The notes beneath the pieces were generated by a model. That model did no database searches, was not told where the DNA came from, and saw nothing but the letters and a program-made list of their open reading frames with translations. A stretch of 64,000 bases of DNA from Cerrena zonata (taxonomy: Eukaryota; Basidiomycota; Agaricomycetes; Polyporales; Cerrenaceae): contig JASBNA010000098.1 of NCBI GenBank assembly GCA_038087015.1, positions 50,274 to 114,273 on the forward strand, given 5' to 3'. The translations under genes were made by a program, and so were the position numbers. Each line of letters opens with the position of its first letter. Position 1 is the stretch's first letter. Positions 48,263 through 61,800 of this stretch are shown piece by piece.

Positions 48263-50286
48263 CTATGTCTGCCTTGCTAAGTTGTCGTAGCGAGTGGTAC
48301 CAAATACATGAGAGGTTGTAATACGAAGGTCACCTATGGCTGAGCTGAGCTCAGTCATGTTGGCAATCAGTTTCTCCGTATCATCAAGTTCGTCATCCGG
48401 ATACCGGAGATTAGTGGATGGATGGGGAGGGATATCCGGATATGGCGTTTCGCAAACCGGAGTCAAAATGCTGGGTGCTATGCTCCTTGTTTCCATCATA
48501 CGGAGCTCAGGGACCCCTGCAGCACTGCGAAGGTGGCGACTCCATGCATTTACAAATGCCTCAGTGGAACGGTGCTGGTTAAAGTGAGCGAAAACTCGGT
48601 AAGATACTTGTGATCTTTGCGCTTACCTCAAAAACATCTGCTTGACGCATAATCGACTCATGCCAATCTACAATGTTCTTAATACGTCCCAGCTGGTGTA
48701 TCGTCAATGAGTAATCCAAGATAACGAGATACATTATTTACCTCATTTGCCAAATGAAACTCCATATCCGACATCACCTCAGCATCTTCAGTTGACATCG
48801 TACCCTCCTCTTGAGATAGTGCCTCTACTCCTTCAGACATTATAGTTGCCGTCTGAGATAATTCATTGTAGCCTAGCTTTTTTATAAGCTTAGGGAATTG
48901 AGTGAAGATAAACTTCAAGCGAGGTATTATTTCCTCGCTATTGACCTCTATGGGTGGCAAAATGAAGCGTCCAGACTCGTCTGTAGGTAATTCGCAACTC
49001 GGGTCCTATAGTTGAGATGAGCTAAGACATTCATAAAGTGGGATATAAAACACACTATGCCATAGTTCTTGAACAACGATGAGTACCTCTGAGGGTAGTC
49101 TAGTAAGTCTTCCATCAACTTGACGGTCATCTGATGGTTTTTTGCCCATTTCCTCCAGGTTGGCAGCAGGTTGGGTCCAAACCAGTGAGTCTTGACGACG
49201 GACCAGAAAAAGAGGTCGATTTCGTCCATAATCAAGATCACGCGGCCATAGGAAGAGTAGTCTCGCTGTTTTTCAGAAGACCTTGAATCGAGGCTCATGT
49301 TACTCATGCCCCGGATGAGAACATTCTGCTCGAGGTTTTGCATAAACCTGACATTCTGTTCATAGAAGCTTGAGATGCTATCGTGCGAGACAGGTAAGGG
49401 TTCTGAAGACGAAGAAGGTAACCGCATGATCTGATGATGAGAGGTTGTAGCGAGTGGTTGAGAACGACTTTCGATTGGGGAAGGTGAGCGAACGGCGGAC
49501 AGGTCAGGGACGAATGGACGGGTGTCGATTGGGGAAGGGGAGCGAACGGCGGACAGGTCAGGGACGAATGGACGGGTGTCGATTGGGGAAGGGGATCGAA
49601 CGGCGGACAAGTCAGGGACAAATGGACGGGTGTCAATCGGGGAAGGTGAGCGAACAGCAGCTAAGTCGGGAATGAACGGACGGGTGTTGATTGGGGACGG
49701 TGAGCGTACACTGTTCAAGTCGGGGATGAACATAGATGTGGAAATTGGGGGGGGTGATTGAACAGCAGAGGACCGATGGGAGGTAATTGGGGATGGCGAG
49801 CACACCGTATTCAAGTCAGGGATGAACGGATGGGTGTCAATTGGTGAAGGTGAGTGTACCATGTCTAAGTTGGGTATAAACAAGCGGTTTTCAATCGGTG
49901 AAGGTGAGCATAAGCTGGCTAAGTCCGGAATGTACGGACGGCTTTCGATTGGTGAAGGCGACCGCATGGTATCCAAGTCTGGGATGGGTGTATACCTAGT
50001 ACCTACGGATTCCCTTTCAAGGGCAGAAGATGATGCCGGACGTGCTGAAAGAGCAAGGTGGGGAAATGGACCGCCCTCTCGATACCAAAAGCCAGAATCC
50101 TCTCTGGATGGAGATGACGCACCATCCGGTCCCTGAACCCATTTAAGCACGCATGAGATATACATGCCTGAAGTTTGACTTACCGAGAGTAATCCAGTGA
50201 ATCGTACCGCCTGTATACAGCTGTTGGTGAACCGAAATACCCATTGAATAACATGTAACACTGACCTTCTTGTTACCTTCAGACAT
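48263..50286 (-). CDS. KDZ cargo protein with 18-residue tandem repeats, start uncertain
   Basis: Four exons are clear and in phase: 50132-49056, 49005-48742, 48692-48627 and 48574-48263. The large exon holds about ten 18-residue repeats of the type DTRPFVPDLSAVRSPSPI, a disordered Ser-Pro array. A folded segment follows (LFFWSVVKTHWFGPNLLPTW, MEDLLDYPQRYSS). The last exons give PRLKFIFTQFPKLIKK and a short C-terminal part. A first exon beginning at ATG 50286 (MSEGNKK) is likely, but I could not fix its splice phase. It is divergent from the gene at 50522. The Ser-Pro array could be a phosphorylation platform; function unknown. Confidence 0.65.
49464..50010. repeat. 54-bp coding tandem repeat
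   Basis: About ten units, each 54 bases or close to it, encoding DTRPFVPDLSAVRSPSPI variants on the minus strand. The units nearest 49480-49640 are almost identical and those nearest 50000 are diverged, so expansion is recent and at one end. Confidence 0.85.
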
Positions 50287-50521
50287 ATCGAATATTTCTG
50301 TCTGCAGATGCAAGTAGTTGAAGGAGAAGTGCTGCTGTACAATAGACCAATCGGAAGCGAAGGATAAAAGGCTGATCAATGATAAGACAGAATTGCATCC
50401 GCGATCACGTGTCACCATGCGTGACTTAGAGCGATCCGTATGGTGATCGATCGTAACTCCAAGCGTTATTCACTTACCACTACTGCTGCACCTCACATTC
50501 GATTTTACTTTCCCGACCAGC

Positions 50522-53500
50522 ATGTCTTACACAATGAAAACCAGCATGAATGTACCCCTGACCCAAGGTGCTACCGCAACTGGTCGAGCTCCTCGATCTG
50601 AAGAACAGGTCTCGCTCTGGGTCTTGACCTTCATGGTCCGTGAAGCTGTGCTCGTTGCACCGGACAACATGGAGAAAAAGGAAGCCATGTATTACTTCAA
50701 TGGTGTTTATCAACATCTGGTATGTATATCAAATCTTTTACCTAGCCTTGTTTTATCAATATGGATGTGGTTTGTAGAAATCAGTATGGGTCCGCATTCG
50801 AGATGCACTGTCCGGCATGACAGAAGGGGTCCCTTACATACTCTCTAGTTTCGCCTATTTGCGGGTGCCTCAAGATAGAGATGTATCCGGATGCTGGAAG
50901 AAAGAAGACTTCCTCCAAGCGTTTTACTTGAACCAGACATACATGGAATTCTACGACCATCAACCAACATTCTGCGATGATCTGGAATGGCCCAACCCAG
51001 CGGATGCCCAACCGTTCTGGTGTAAGCTGAGTAGGTCATATTCTCTCTGGGATGCACAAAGAGACTCAAATGTTCCATAGTTGTGGATCTGAATGCTGCA
51101 CGTGCAGCTCGAGATGAACCTGCCCTGGTACTATCTCTGGAATCTCCCTTATTCAGCACTCACCCTCGCTTCCCACTATTCTCCACTCTGTTTCAATCAC
51201 ACTACCGACCCCTAACAGCAACTTCATCTAGCAGTACGTGTCTCTTTAGATGTGACTTTTCCGTGTGCTAACCACTCTAAAAATATTATACAGAGACTAA
51301 ACGGCCACGAACCTCTACCGACTCTGATTACGATGCAGCTCTGGCATCCGGAACCAGCACTAAAATCAGTCCATCTGGCTCGGCCTCATCCTCCAAGCCT
51401 TCCGCTACTGCTGCCAAACTGCCCGGTCCCAGTAACCCTACGAAGCCCAAGTTGAAACGACCGCGTCACGATCTGGAGCCTGAGGATGTCGAGATGGCAG
51501 ATGAGGCTAGTGAATCTTCACCACCTCCTACAGTACCTCAACCTGCACCGGGTAGGAAAGGTAAAGGTCGTGAGGTAATAGCCGGTCCGGAGGAAGCTTT
51601 TGTCGAGCTTGAGGACATTCGTAAGTATCACCACATCCTGGAAGTTACATTAGTACTGACCATCTAGATCTAGAAGCCCTTGTTTCCCAGTTCGCAAACC
51701 AGGACATAATGTTTGAGGCTGCACTGAAGGAGCAACTTTCAGTAAGTTTACAATTCTACCGTTTTCTTAGTCGGGTAGATAACAAGTTCTCTCACAGCCC
51801 ATACCATGCAAGGCATGTGCTCAGGGAGGACACGATTGCTTTGTGGCCCTCAAGCACTTTCACGGTTGCTGGAGATGCAAGACCGGGTCCAACGGATGTT
51901 CACTGGCTCCAAAGGCGGAATATTCTGCTAAGGGCGAGCTCAAGAACATGAGAGGCCAATCGCATTGGCCGTGGTATATCACTTTGGTATTCCACGTACT
52001 TAACGTCCTCGCATTGGATACGGAGAAGGGACCTCAGCACCTTCCCGCAGACTATACTGGCATCCAGATACCGCCTTTCCCGTCGAAGAAGCCAAATTCG
52101 GTCCTGAAACCTCTCACCACAAAACGAGTGAGTGACTTGGCGGTCGCCAAGAAAGCAATGAAGGCACCGGTCTACTATGCTTTACCCCGCGCTCTATACA
52201 AGGACCTTGAAGCCCAGAGATCCGAATCTCCCAAATGGCCAATGCTTCCCAAAGACGCGAGGACCCGCTTTGAGAATATTCTTTCCAGAGCGGAAAATGG
52301 TAGCATCAAGCAACCGTGGATGACTTCGGCAAGTGAAGATGAGCCGGAAAGAGGAAGGTCGCGATCCCGTGCACCAAATACGGCCGAAAAAGCAAGACCG
52401 CAGCCAAGACCACGAACCCGAGCATCATCAAAAGCGTCCGAAAAGAACATATCCCCTTCAGAGCCAGTGACTGGGGGCCACCGAACATCCGTACCTCCGT
52501 CAGTACCTTCAACCTCGAGGGCAAGAGCATTGTCGCAGGTTTCTTCCATACCCCGGACAGGGAAACGAGGGCCCTCAAAGCCAAGGTCAACTTCACAAAA
52601 GGCGAAGAAGACTCCTATCCAACGGTGGGAGATCCCACGAGCGGTGCGAGGCAAGTCGATCAAGATCAAGAAAGAGGATGCGGTCATCAAGGGTAGATCA
52701 GGTGTAAGACGAGCGTACGTCGGGAAACGTCCTCCCAGAGTAATGAGGAGGGTTCCAAGTCACACGGATGAAGATGAAGGTTTGTACACGCTTCGTCTTG
52801 GACGTAGATTACTGACTAACCTGCCTACAGTGACTTTGAAAGCCATTGAGGGTATGGAAGTCGAACCGCAAGAAGTCTTTCTCACAGAGCCTATCAATAC
52901 GGTGTTCGATATCCCGGCTCCTGGACCGTCAAGGCTTACCTCCAGTCGAGCCGAAGATCCTCACAGTCATGATGTTCCAGTAACAATGGAGAGATTGTCT
53001 GTGGCCTTGCTTTCACAAAGGGCGGAGATACTCGAGGGCATTACTGAGTCACTTGCCGATGAACGGGGTGCAATCAACAGCCAGATTCAGTCCGGTTTGT
53101 ATAGCCTCACTGAGGCATCACTCGCTACGCTTGCTGGAAAGTGGCTACAATCTGGTGAGACCGCCGCCAAAGCGGTATTTGACGGGATGTCGCAGGGCGT
53201 CACGGATATCGTGGACCAGAAACTGTCAATCTTCTTGCAAAACGTCGAGGCCCATCTTGATGAGAAGATAAACCGGTCGGTTCAGGACCTTAAGGACTAC
53301 CTGGAGGTCAAACTTGATAGCCGTTTCCCCTCAAATGTCACCGATGTCCATCAATCGCCAGAGGATGACCGCAGCACCGATAACGCGGATGAGAATGAAG
53401 ACATCAAGAAAGAAGTGAATGGAGGTCCCGGAGACGAAAACACTGTCGTAACACCGCATAGAGGGATGTCGGAATCGAGGGATGTGTCTCGAGAAGGGCC

Positions 53501-53989
53501 ACAGACATCTGCAAATGTCTCAGAGCAAGGCCGTTTGCGCATACTCCCAGGTACGTGTATTAAGGCCCAAGTGTAGCTCAAAGAAGTCTAAATCCGGTCG
53601 TAGAAGCCCTCGGACGTCTTCATGATATCCTGAATGACTACGCATCGTCCCCCACTAGCAGCACTGAGCATCCGGAGGTTTTGTCAAGGGGTGACACCGG
53701 GTCAGTGGAAGGGGATGCGGATCCGGCGAGACAACCAAGTCTTCCGGATGATATATCTTCAACATTGCCGCAGAATGAGGTAAATGTTGTAGATAGTGGA
53801 GCGGAAACCGGGGCGGCTCTGGAGACCGATACAGATGGTGAGTCGAGTGAGGATGAAACCGCTGACATGGACGTCGACCCCGATGCGGATGGTGATGCAG
53901 AGTCAGAGGAGGATGAGCTTGAAGAGGGAGAAATTGGTGAGGCTGACGACAAAGGCAGCAACAGTGAGGAGAAAATGGAGGAGGATTGA
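50522..53989 (+). CDS. KDZ cargo protein, 1027 aa, cysteine cluster and coiled coils
   Basis: Exons 50522-50719, 50778-51021, 51081-51233, 51294-51620, 51668-51741, 51798-52779, 52831-53550 and 53604-53989 join in phase. A folded N-terminal domain (about 1-145) contains SLWVLTFMVREAVLV, FNGVYQHLKSVWVRIRDAL and YDHQPTFCDDLEWPNPADAQ. A Ser/Pro linker with KRPRHDLEPEDVEM follows. A cysteine cluster at about 315-350 (CKACAQGGHDC...CWRCKTGSNGC) has the look of a fungal zinc cluster. After that come an Arg/Ser-rich basic stretch, a coiled coil (LSIFLQNVEAHLDEKINR) and a strongly acidic tail. DNA binding by the cysteine and basic parts is inferred. Family not recognised. Confidence 0.75.
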
Positions 53990-54173
53990 AGGACGTTATG
54001 TAACAAGCTTTTTGTATCACAGGCTTGCTTTGTAAAATAAATACATTTTTGAGAAAATTTGAGAGATGACATGAACAAGATGTGATGCAAAATAACTATG
54101 CACAGTTGAGGTGCAAAGTACAACACATTAAATAAATACAAGTTGAATTGTGTCTAGAAAATAAGAAAGAAAA

Positions 54174-57100
54174 TCACTTCTTGCCCGCTTTCTTGCTTTT
54201 AGGTTTAGTCGTCTTCTTGTTAGCTTTGACAACAGGCTCATCAGGCTGATTCTCAGGAACTCTGGAGCCATCTTTCTTCCAGACCATCTTCTGCTTTGTT
54301 CTAAGGGTCCGTGCTTGAGAATCGTCTTGTATATCCACACTCCTACCTGCTGGATGTTGAGAGGTAGCGGGTCCGGATGTACCTTGTCCGGGTATCTGCT
54401 GTACGGATGTACTTTGTCCGGATACGTGCTGACCGGATTGCTGCTGGCCGGATACTGTGCTTCCGGATGAACCTGATCCGGATACGTTCTTATCGGGTAC
54501 GCTAGGACCGGATGTTAGCGTCCCGGATGCACCTATGAGGAATCCAGTCAGTGTCAATAGGCTATCGCGGTAGGTGTATACGGTCACTTGCCTATTCCAA
54601 CATTATCCTTGGTAGTAGAGGGACCTGGAGCACTCTGCTTTAGCTTCTTTCTTTGTGGCTGACGAGGTTTAATGGGCTTGGCGTTCTCTTTAACCTGAAC
54701 ATGGACTTCCGGGGGAGGATTGGGTGTCACAACATATGGTGGTGTGGATAGATCACCAGTTACATGCAACGGGTCGGACACAGCAGATGGTACGACTGAG
54801 GCTGGTTGTGGAGCAGAGAAGTCGGGAGGTAATGGAATAGTACTTTCTGGTGCTGTACTAAGAGAAGATTGTATTCCGTCAACCCCCAATAGTGCCCTGG
54901 TGTTGGATCCGGATGCTCCATGGTCGGCTTGGCCAAGTACGTCCGGTGTGAGTTGCATCTGCCCGAACAGTTCCATCTGCGCGGTATAACATATCGTCTT
55001 CCATATGGCAAGACAAACAGAGGAAATTCGGTCCTCCGTCTCCATTGAGAAATTCGTGTGAGAGAGAAATGTAGGAAGATGTGCCGGCCACGGATCTTCA
55101 GCATCCCGTTGGGCAAATTGAGCAACCCGTATGTCACGGATAAGCTGACCTGCAATCAGAAGTAGCTCCTCCACAGCTCCGTCTACACCCCATAGCATCT
55201 GACAGTGAGTCTCCCATAAAGTCAGAAGAGACTCCATCATTGTACTGCCATTAACCGCGGTGTGAACGGATGCAGGAAGGTACGGTAATGGATTCTCCCA
55301 TCCAATAGATCCAAGGACTGGGAACGCCCGTGGAATTATTTCACCACGAAGCTGTGTATCAGTCTACCATAACGAAATCAGTAACGCCTCTCATTGCACA
55401 TTCTCGTGCAGTTGACGTACCTGGAAAGTGTCCAGCCAATTCACAAGCTTTCGGAAGTTCATGTCATCACATAGCTGGTGGAGGAATGTCACCCTATCTG
55501 ACCATATATCGCCAACGGAAGCGGGTGAGCCTGGGCGGATACTTTCCTTTCCCTTCATCCGTGAGCCAGAGGCATCCGCATTGGACTTGACCACATCCAG
55601 TACCGGATCCCTCTCATCCGGGCCAAAATCGATGGGCGAATCCAGGCGGTTCAATCCCTTTGCGATCTCCTCTTCCACCTCTTCCTCCTCGTCCTGTATG
55701 TCCTCCCGTGCAACACGTTTTCTCTTGCGTCGACGTTTCTTTCCATCCTCATCCACCACATTTGGCTCTCCCTCCGGAACCCATTTCTCTCGTTTCGTCG
55801 ACCAGTATATCTTCCAACTAAACACTTGCTCACCGTCCTCCAACTCCCCTCTGGCCTTCATATCTTGTCTTTGTACCAAATGGTCGGCCCATTGAAGGAT
55901 AAATGGGAGCGGCATTTTCTGAGGTCGCTGCAATACCAAACCGTCTAAGTCAAAATCATCCGGAAGTGATGACTGAGGGGGGAGGTATTTCGGCTCGATG
56001 TACTGAGACCAATGACCGGTCATCTTTGTCCAAGGAGGTCCTACAACAGCTTTCGGATATCCCAAGACCCTGTCTAATTATCCGGCTATGTCAATTTCGC
56101 TGTGATTGTATCAGAGAATGTGCCTACTGTAATTCTCCCTTACAAGGTCAGCAAGCAAAGTTCTTAGGGTTTCCGTCTGCCTATCGTATGGTCCTCTTGG
56201 CAGTAGCGGCCTTCTATTCGCATCGTACGTCATCCGGAGAGTTGAATCATCTGGGTCGCCACCGTCTTCGGCTCCAAGCTCCTCCTGCATCTTGGCCACA
56301 TACTCTGCCGGTTTCCACTGATATTTCTTCGGCTCAGGGATAGTTTTCATGAACTTTGACGTGCCTTTTGACTCCAATCTATTTCAATATCCCACCTATC
56401 AGTGTTATTCCGGCGAGGTGAAAGCAATTGCCATCGTACATGGAAGACATGATTCCTTGAGTACCCGGTCGAACGGTAACGGCAATAATACGCGCATCGA
56501 ACATATCACCAAAGCGGTTTAGAACCTTCTGCAACTCTTCCTCAAAGTGTTTATCGCCGTACCTGTCACAATATGTGATTATGATCAGCTCTATCATCAT
56601 GAATACTAGTATAAGTCACTGACAATGCTTTGATATCTTTGGCGACAGTGCCTTCGTTGAACTCCAGTGCTCGAACTTCATACTCTTTACGTTCATCGTC
56701 GGTCAACTCAGACCACAGAGTATCCCTGGTAGCCATAATTTCCTTCAACCAGTGGGGGTGCTTGTTTGGATGAGGACAGTCGAACTTTTTCAATTTGAGG
56801 ACCTCCGGTTTGATCTTCTTCTCCCACTGGGCAGTATGGAACGATTGTACCCCAGTCACCTCAAATGGTTTCACCACTCGGGATTTCTTCTCATTGCTTG
56901 CCTTGATTATAAGCCACTGACGAACGCTCTGAATATACTTTGGTTAGTAATGTAAGGGGGGATGTGGATACTGCTGTGAAAACTCATACTGCAGTTACAG
57001 ATTCCTTCTTCGCTTCATCCTGGATTCCTGCTTCAGTACAGATGATAGATGCTGCTTCCGCTATTGTTTGATCACATCCGTCAACGTCGTCATCTTTCAA

Positions 57101-57187
57101 ATAATCGACATATTGAGGTAGAACTGTCTCAAGGTGAACACATTGTGCCGGACTAAAGTTGTACGTAGCCTGCTTAGTCTTCGCCAT
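54174..57187 (-). CDS. KDZ cargo protein, 882 aa, seven exons, HMG-like N-terminal part
   Basis: Exons 57187-56990, 56928-56624, 56562-56440, 56378-56128, 56073-55421, 55351-54592 and 54532-54174 join in phase. Residues about 67-165 (QWLIIKA, HPHWLKEIMATRDTLWSELT, DDERKEYEVRALEFN) resemble an HMG-box style helical domain; this is tentative. FEEELQKVLNRFGDMFDARI and VGPPWTKMTGHWSQYIEPKY follow, then a charged linker (KKRRRKRKRVARED). A helical region comes next, and a C-terminal tail of Ser-Gly repeats ends in Lys-rich sequence. The final intron uses a GC donor (GCAAGT at 54591). Each Ser-Gly pair in the tail is coded by TCC GG, so the DNA motif ATCCGG recurs. Likely nuclear and chromatin- or DNA-binding; unproven. 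Confidence 0.72.
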
Positions 57188-57459
57188 TACTGAGAACGTT
57201 GAAGTTGAAGTTGAAGTTGTTCAAGTTCAAATATACGATTGTAACATAGTTCAGGGTGCAACATTCATCCAGCTTGAGACCATGCGGCTGCGGCTATGCT
57301 CGATCGGATACATCTAGATTTGATGACAATCGGATCTGGGATCTGAGATTCTAGATCATTCATCTGAGATTTCCGGATCGTTCATTTGAGGTTTCAGGTT
57401 GCCTAACCATCAACATCAAAACAAGCCGCAACATAAATACTATATGGCATACAGAAGCG

Positions 57460-58829
57460 ATGTGTGCATCTCTGACGTCACCCTTTCTACTTCTCAGGAT
57501 GGCTATTTGCATCCCCGACATCAACGGAGATCAACACTCATCCGATGTGGCTGAATTCATGCAGAAACTATTCAAGCACCTACTTGCAGCAACGACCTTG
57601 CACCCTAGCCCACCTAAGGCACCGGATTCCCCATCCGGATGGAGCCACGAGTTGCTTGATGTATGTACCAATGCGGTTAGAATGCTTATCGTTGCATTTA
57701 CCAACATCAGTGGGTATGTCTCACCTTCAGCAAGTACGTAATTGACTGCTTTCCTGTTAGCATACATCTCCTGGGACTTTGCCGATTATTGCACGGACTG
57801 TAAACGTAGTTCTCTTGGATGCGGTGGCAACATTCAGCGGGAGGAAGAGATTCTCAAACGATGGCCTCCGCAGTATTCTCCTACTGCCCGAGTTGACGAG
57901 CCACGCGTAATTGCTGATCCATCCGGAAGAATTATCACGTGGATTCTTCCATCAATTATACCATCTCATTACCAGGTTTGTGGGTTAGCATGCCGTTCAT
58001 CGAGATGTCTAATCATTTATCGACAGGATAAGCTTTATCAAGCAGTGTGCATTCTTGAGCCTTCGTTCACCAAGAAATTTCATGAACCTGAAGAAAGTGG
58101 CTCATGGCGAACAGATTCAGCATACTTTGAACCTGACAACGACTACATTTCGACAGGGTTAGCAAATCTCTCCCCAGCATGGTACATGGCTGGTCACAAG
58201 GTAATGGGTCAACCCTTATCCGGAATATTTATGGTGTTGATATATGATCCCTACAGAGCCCCCCTTACACCACACCATTTTTGAAACGGTCAGAAGGACA
58301 CGAATTTCTCTCTGTCGCTCGCGATCCATTCGCTGTGGTGTCTGGTATCCTCGCTATAACTCATCCCCGCCAGTACAAGATGGCCAAAGAGATGAAGGAG
58401 AGAATAATCGCATCCGGAGACTGCAAGGAGGCTCTGGAAAGATGGCCTATGGTGTTCACCGCCATATCAGTTATCAGCAACCGGGAGTCTCCTTTCCATC
58501 GAGACCTTCACGAGTCATGGAAATGGTTTGACTTCCTATTGTCTTTCGGACCATATGATCATGCGCCTCTCTATCTAGCCAACTTGGGCATCCGGGTAAA
58601 TAATCCTCCCGGCACAATTTGCATCTTTGGTGGGAGGGCTCTCTGGCATGGAGTCCGACGGGTTTCACCTCGGGTCACTTTGGCGCTGTACATGCGGAAA
58701 AACATTCAGAAGGAGCTGGGTATTCAATCCGCGCCATGGATGACTCAGCATGAGTACAATAGCTACATTGGGTCGCAGAGGCATAACATTCGCAGACGTA
58801 TGCCTAAGGATATGAGATCTGTACCGTAA
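57460..58829 (+). CDS. TET/JBP family 2-oxoglutarate/Fe(II) dioxygenase (predicted 5-methylcytosine oxidase)
   Basis: The final exon (58257-58829) holds the double-stranded beta-helix core. VISNRESPFHRDLHESWKWF carries the iron ligands His (58497-58499) and Asp (58503-58505). GRALWHGV has the distal His (58647-58649), and Arg at 58671-58673 (PRVTLALYMR) is placed to hold 2-oxoglutarate. The intervening FGPYDHAPLYLANLGIRV and NNPPGTICIF match fungal TET/JBP proteins as I know them. Earlier exons 58027-58200 and about 57761-57975 supply WILPSIIPSHYQ and SPAWYMAGHK. All catalytic residues are present. Known relatives oxidise 5-methylcytosine in DNA. The first junction (57714-57810) is ambiguous: I see a 27-nt intron or one of about 96 nt. 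The start may be ATG 57460 or 57499. Confidence 0.88.
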
Positions 58830-58899
58830 AGACGTTTGCACTATTGAGTTTATTATATTCTACAAATTCTGAAATCCTATCTCTACTCCAAAACTTCAT

Positions 58900-61800
58900 A
58901 TGGCTCCCGGACGACGCAGGAAAGAACAGCATGCTGACGATGCCCTCAATAATGTCTATGAGGAATCGTCCTTGCGCTCTCACCATAAACGTCGAAAACT
59001 TCGTAAGATTCCCCTTGGACGAAGTCAGCAGGAACCCACTCAGCATTATTTCCAATCAACATCTTTCCCTAACCCGGATGGTCAATGGGCTGGAGATTTC
59101 GATCATGATATGCAAGATTCTGTACATCATGATCTTGGACGTCTGCCAGTCAGGAGTAATGTAAGAGATCGTTGTACCATGTCCATACAATAATAATTAA
59201 TATGACATATAGAACCAAAATGATCTACTTCGAGAGTTCTTGGGGTGTCGAGACCAAATCCTGAGAATAATTGCTGAACGCGATGCTCCCCCTCTTAACA
59301 GAATTTGCAGAATCTGCAAGTCTGTGAAAGAGTCCAACCCAATGCAATGGAGATGTCACTCCTGTTTTGGGGATCCGGTTTATTGTAGCGAGTGTATTCG
59401 CCGGTCACACCTGAACCTTCCTTTCCATTCAGTATCTCGGTGGGATGGAAAGGCATTCCATCGGTCATCACTTTCTAAGGCGGGACTCACATTGAACTTG
59501 GGCCATGGTGGAGATCTGTGTCCCGCATATCGTCATCCAAATACAACGTCCGGATTGGTCTCTGATGTGGAATCTGACTTCATGGATGTGGATTCCATAT
59601 CCGACCCTGGTGTTCCTCCTGAAAATACTCCCCATCCATCTAATCAAATCGATCCGTTTCTTGATATCGACAGTGACGATGAGGGACTCATGGAGAGACC
59701 CTATGACAGGGGGTATTCCCCTTCGTGCAAAGAAGCCGGATAGAGGGTATGACATACATCGTTGTCCCTTGATTACGGCGGTACATGCCTCAGGGGTCTA
59801 TGAGCTTCGAATACGTCCATGTCGCTGCTTGTTAGGACAGGACGTACCGATCTTCAACCAGATGCTGTACATGGGACTCTATCCGGCATCGCGGAAGAAG
59901 ACCAGGACTGGTCTTCACATTTGACTCACTGGATGACTATGATCTTGAAAACTTGGAAACCAAAGCATCTGCGGCCAAACATTACGACAAACTTACACGT
60001 CTCACAGCAAATGCCCTTCCCTACTATGGTTCCAAATCGATACCGGGAGCTGTTGCAGATTGCACGAGAATGGAGAAATTTGAAGGCCCGCAACGAGCTG
60101 GATATGCATATAGTCCAACCGATGCGATACCACCTGGAGGCTTAGCACTCTTCTGTCCTACTTGTCCGCAGCCGGGCGTAAATCTTCCGGATGACTGGCA
60201 GAGTGATCCGGATCGGTATGTATCTGGTTTGCGTGACCCGGACGGATGCTGAGCAATTGATAGGAAGAAATATATGCGGACGCAGCTAGCGGATGGAAAC
60301 TTCAAACAAGATCATTTAATGATGAAGTATGATGCGGATGATGTACCTCTTAGTGATGGACATGGGTATATGGTGACCCGTGCACCCTTTGAGGCATATC
60401 TGTCTTTAACATCTGATCCGGTTACCTTGGTCAGTGAATTTGACATTTGATTTTGTCCTCATGTCCATAACATGGCTTCAATCAGGAGCCGTCCTGTCAC
60501 GAACATCGTGCTGTGACCCAACAAAATAGGTCACATGCACATCTAGATGTCACAGGGATTGGTGCAATTGCGTGCGGACGCCATGGTTGCTTTACCCTCA
60601 TTCAGTTGTCAACTTTCGTAAAGGCGAAGGGTAAGAACATATCATATATGATTACATGTTGCTAATATCTCCAAAGGCAACGCTATATGGATTATGCATT
60701 TATTCAAGCAATTCTCTATATCCGGCAGTCCCTCCTGGTCTTCCTTCTTTATGACATCATGTGTCAGTTTTGGGTCAACTTCCTCAAACGATTACTTGGT
60801 ATGCCTGACCATTTACGACTGCCGGATGGTGTTGAATTCAAACGGGGAATCGGACTCTTCCACGTACATGGACATGTGAAGGAATGCTTTGCTAGATATG
60901 GCCCCCACCTTCATCCAAGGTGCAGGAATGCTCGACGGGGAGAGTCATTGAAACACTTGGAACTTGCTGAACTATACGGCTCGAGTGCCAGAGCAATGTC
61001 ATGGTTTCATCGTCAGGAGTACTTAGATGCACATATGGCTGATTCGAACTTGGGGAAGAAACTAATTGGAATGGGTAAGACCATACATTCCCTATATCTA
61101 GACTTTATCTCTAATAACAACATCTTGCCATCAGTTTTATCAATCTTCCGCAAGTGGGAGAATGCGGTCGAGCAGGCAGCAGAATCCGAAGAAGACTTCG
61201 TATCACTTTGTGCGTCCGTAGGCCAACAGAAATGTGATCTGTGGGACTAGCTGAGAGGGCGAGATGCCCAAGAGGAGACGAGATGAGGATCCTACTGCTA
61301 TGGGACATTTTGGATGTCAAAGAGGACGAAGTGTTTGCTTAATCCTCCTATCCCTCTGTTACCTGCTGATCCTTATCCATAGCACCCGGAAAGACAGTGA
61401 TGGCTAACGTCTGGATCTATAGGGAGTTGCAGCCCAACACATCCACCATCAAGGCTCAACATCATGGATAACGCTGGTATTCGTAATCACAGAGCAGCAG
61501 TGAAGTGACTTCTGTAGCACAACCGATCCGGCTAATTGGTGGTAGGATGAACTTCGAAAGGAGGTCCGGAAAGCAGGGAAATATCCGACCCCGGGATGAG
61601 ACTCAGAGATTCTGGGAGAAACGCCAAGGTCTGCAAAGAGCAGATTGATGACTTTCGAGCAAAATCACGAGGCTTTGTATCCATAGCTAACGAACCAGAT
61701 CCGGAATATTCTGCGACTCCAGATGACTGGATGGACATTGCCGCAGATGACGAGAATGAACCGGATGGCGAACTCGATCCGGATGCAACGTTGTTCGATG

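Noticed and set aside
49454..49761. Plus-strand repeat frame (GEGERTADRSGTNGRVSI type)
   Set aside because: It is the antisense reading of the 54-bp repeat; the minus strand has flanking in-phase exons.
53638..54141. Minus-strand Ser-rich frame of 167 codons
   Set aside because: Antisense of the acidic tail of the plus-strand 1027-residue gene, whose splice sites and frame are consistent.
59953..60252. Intron of 56 nt (GTCTTC to CCAAAG) to explain the frame change near 59905
   Set aside because: It would delete a conserved coding stretch (FTFDSLDDYDLENLETKA); a frameshift fits better.
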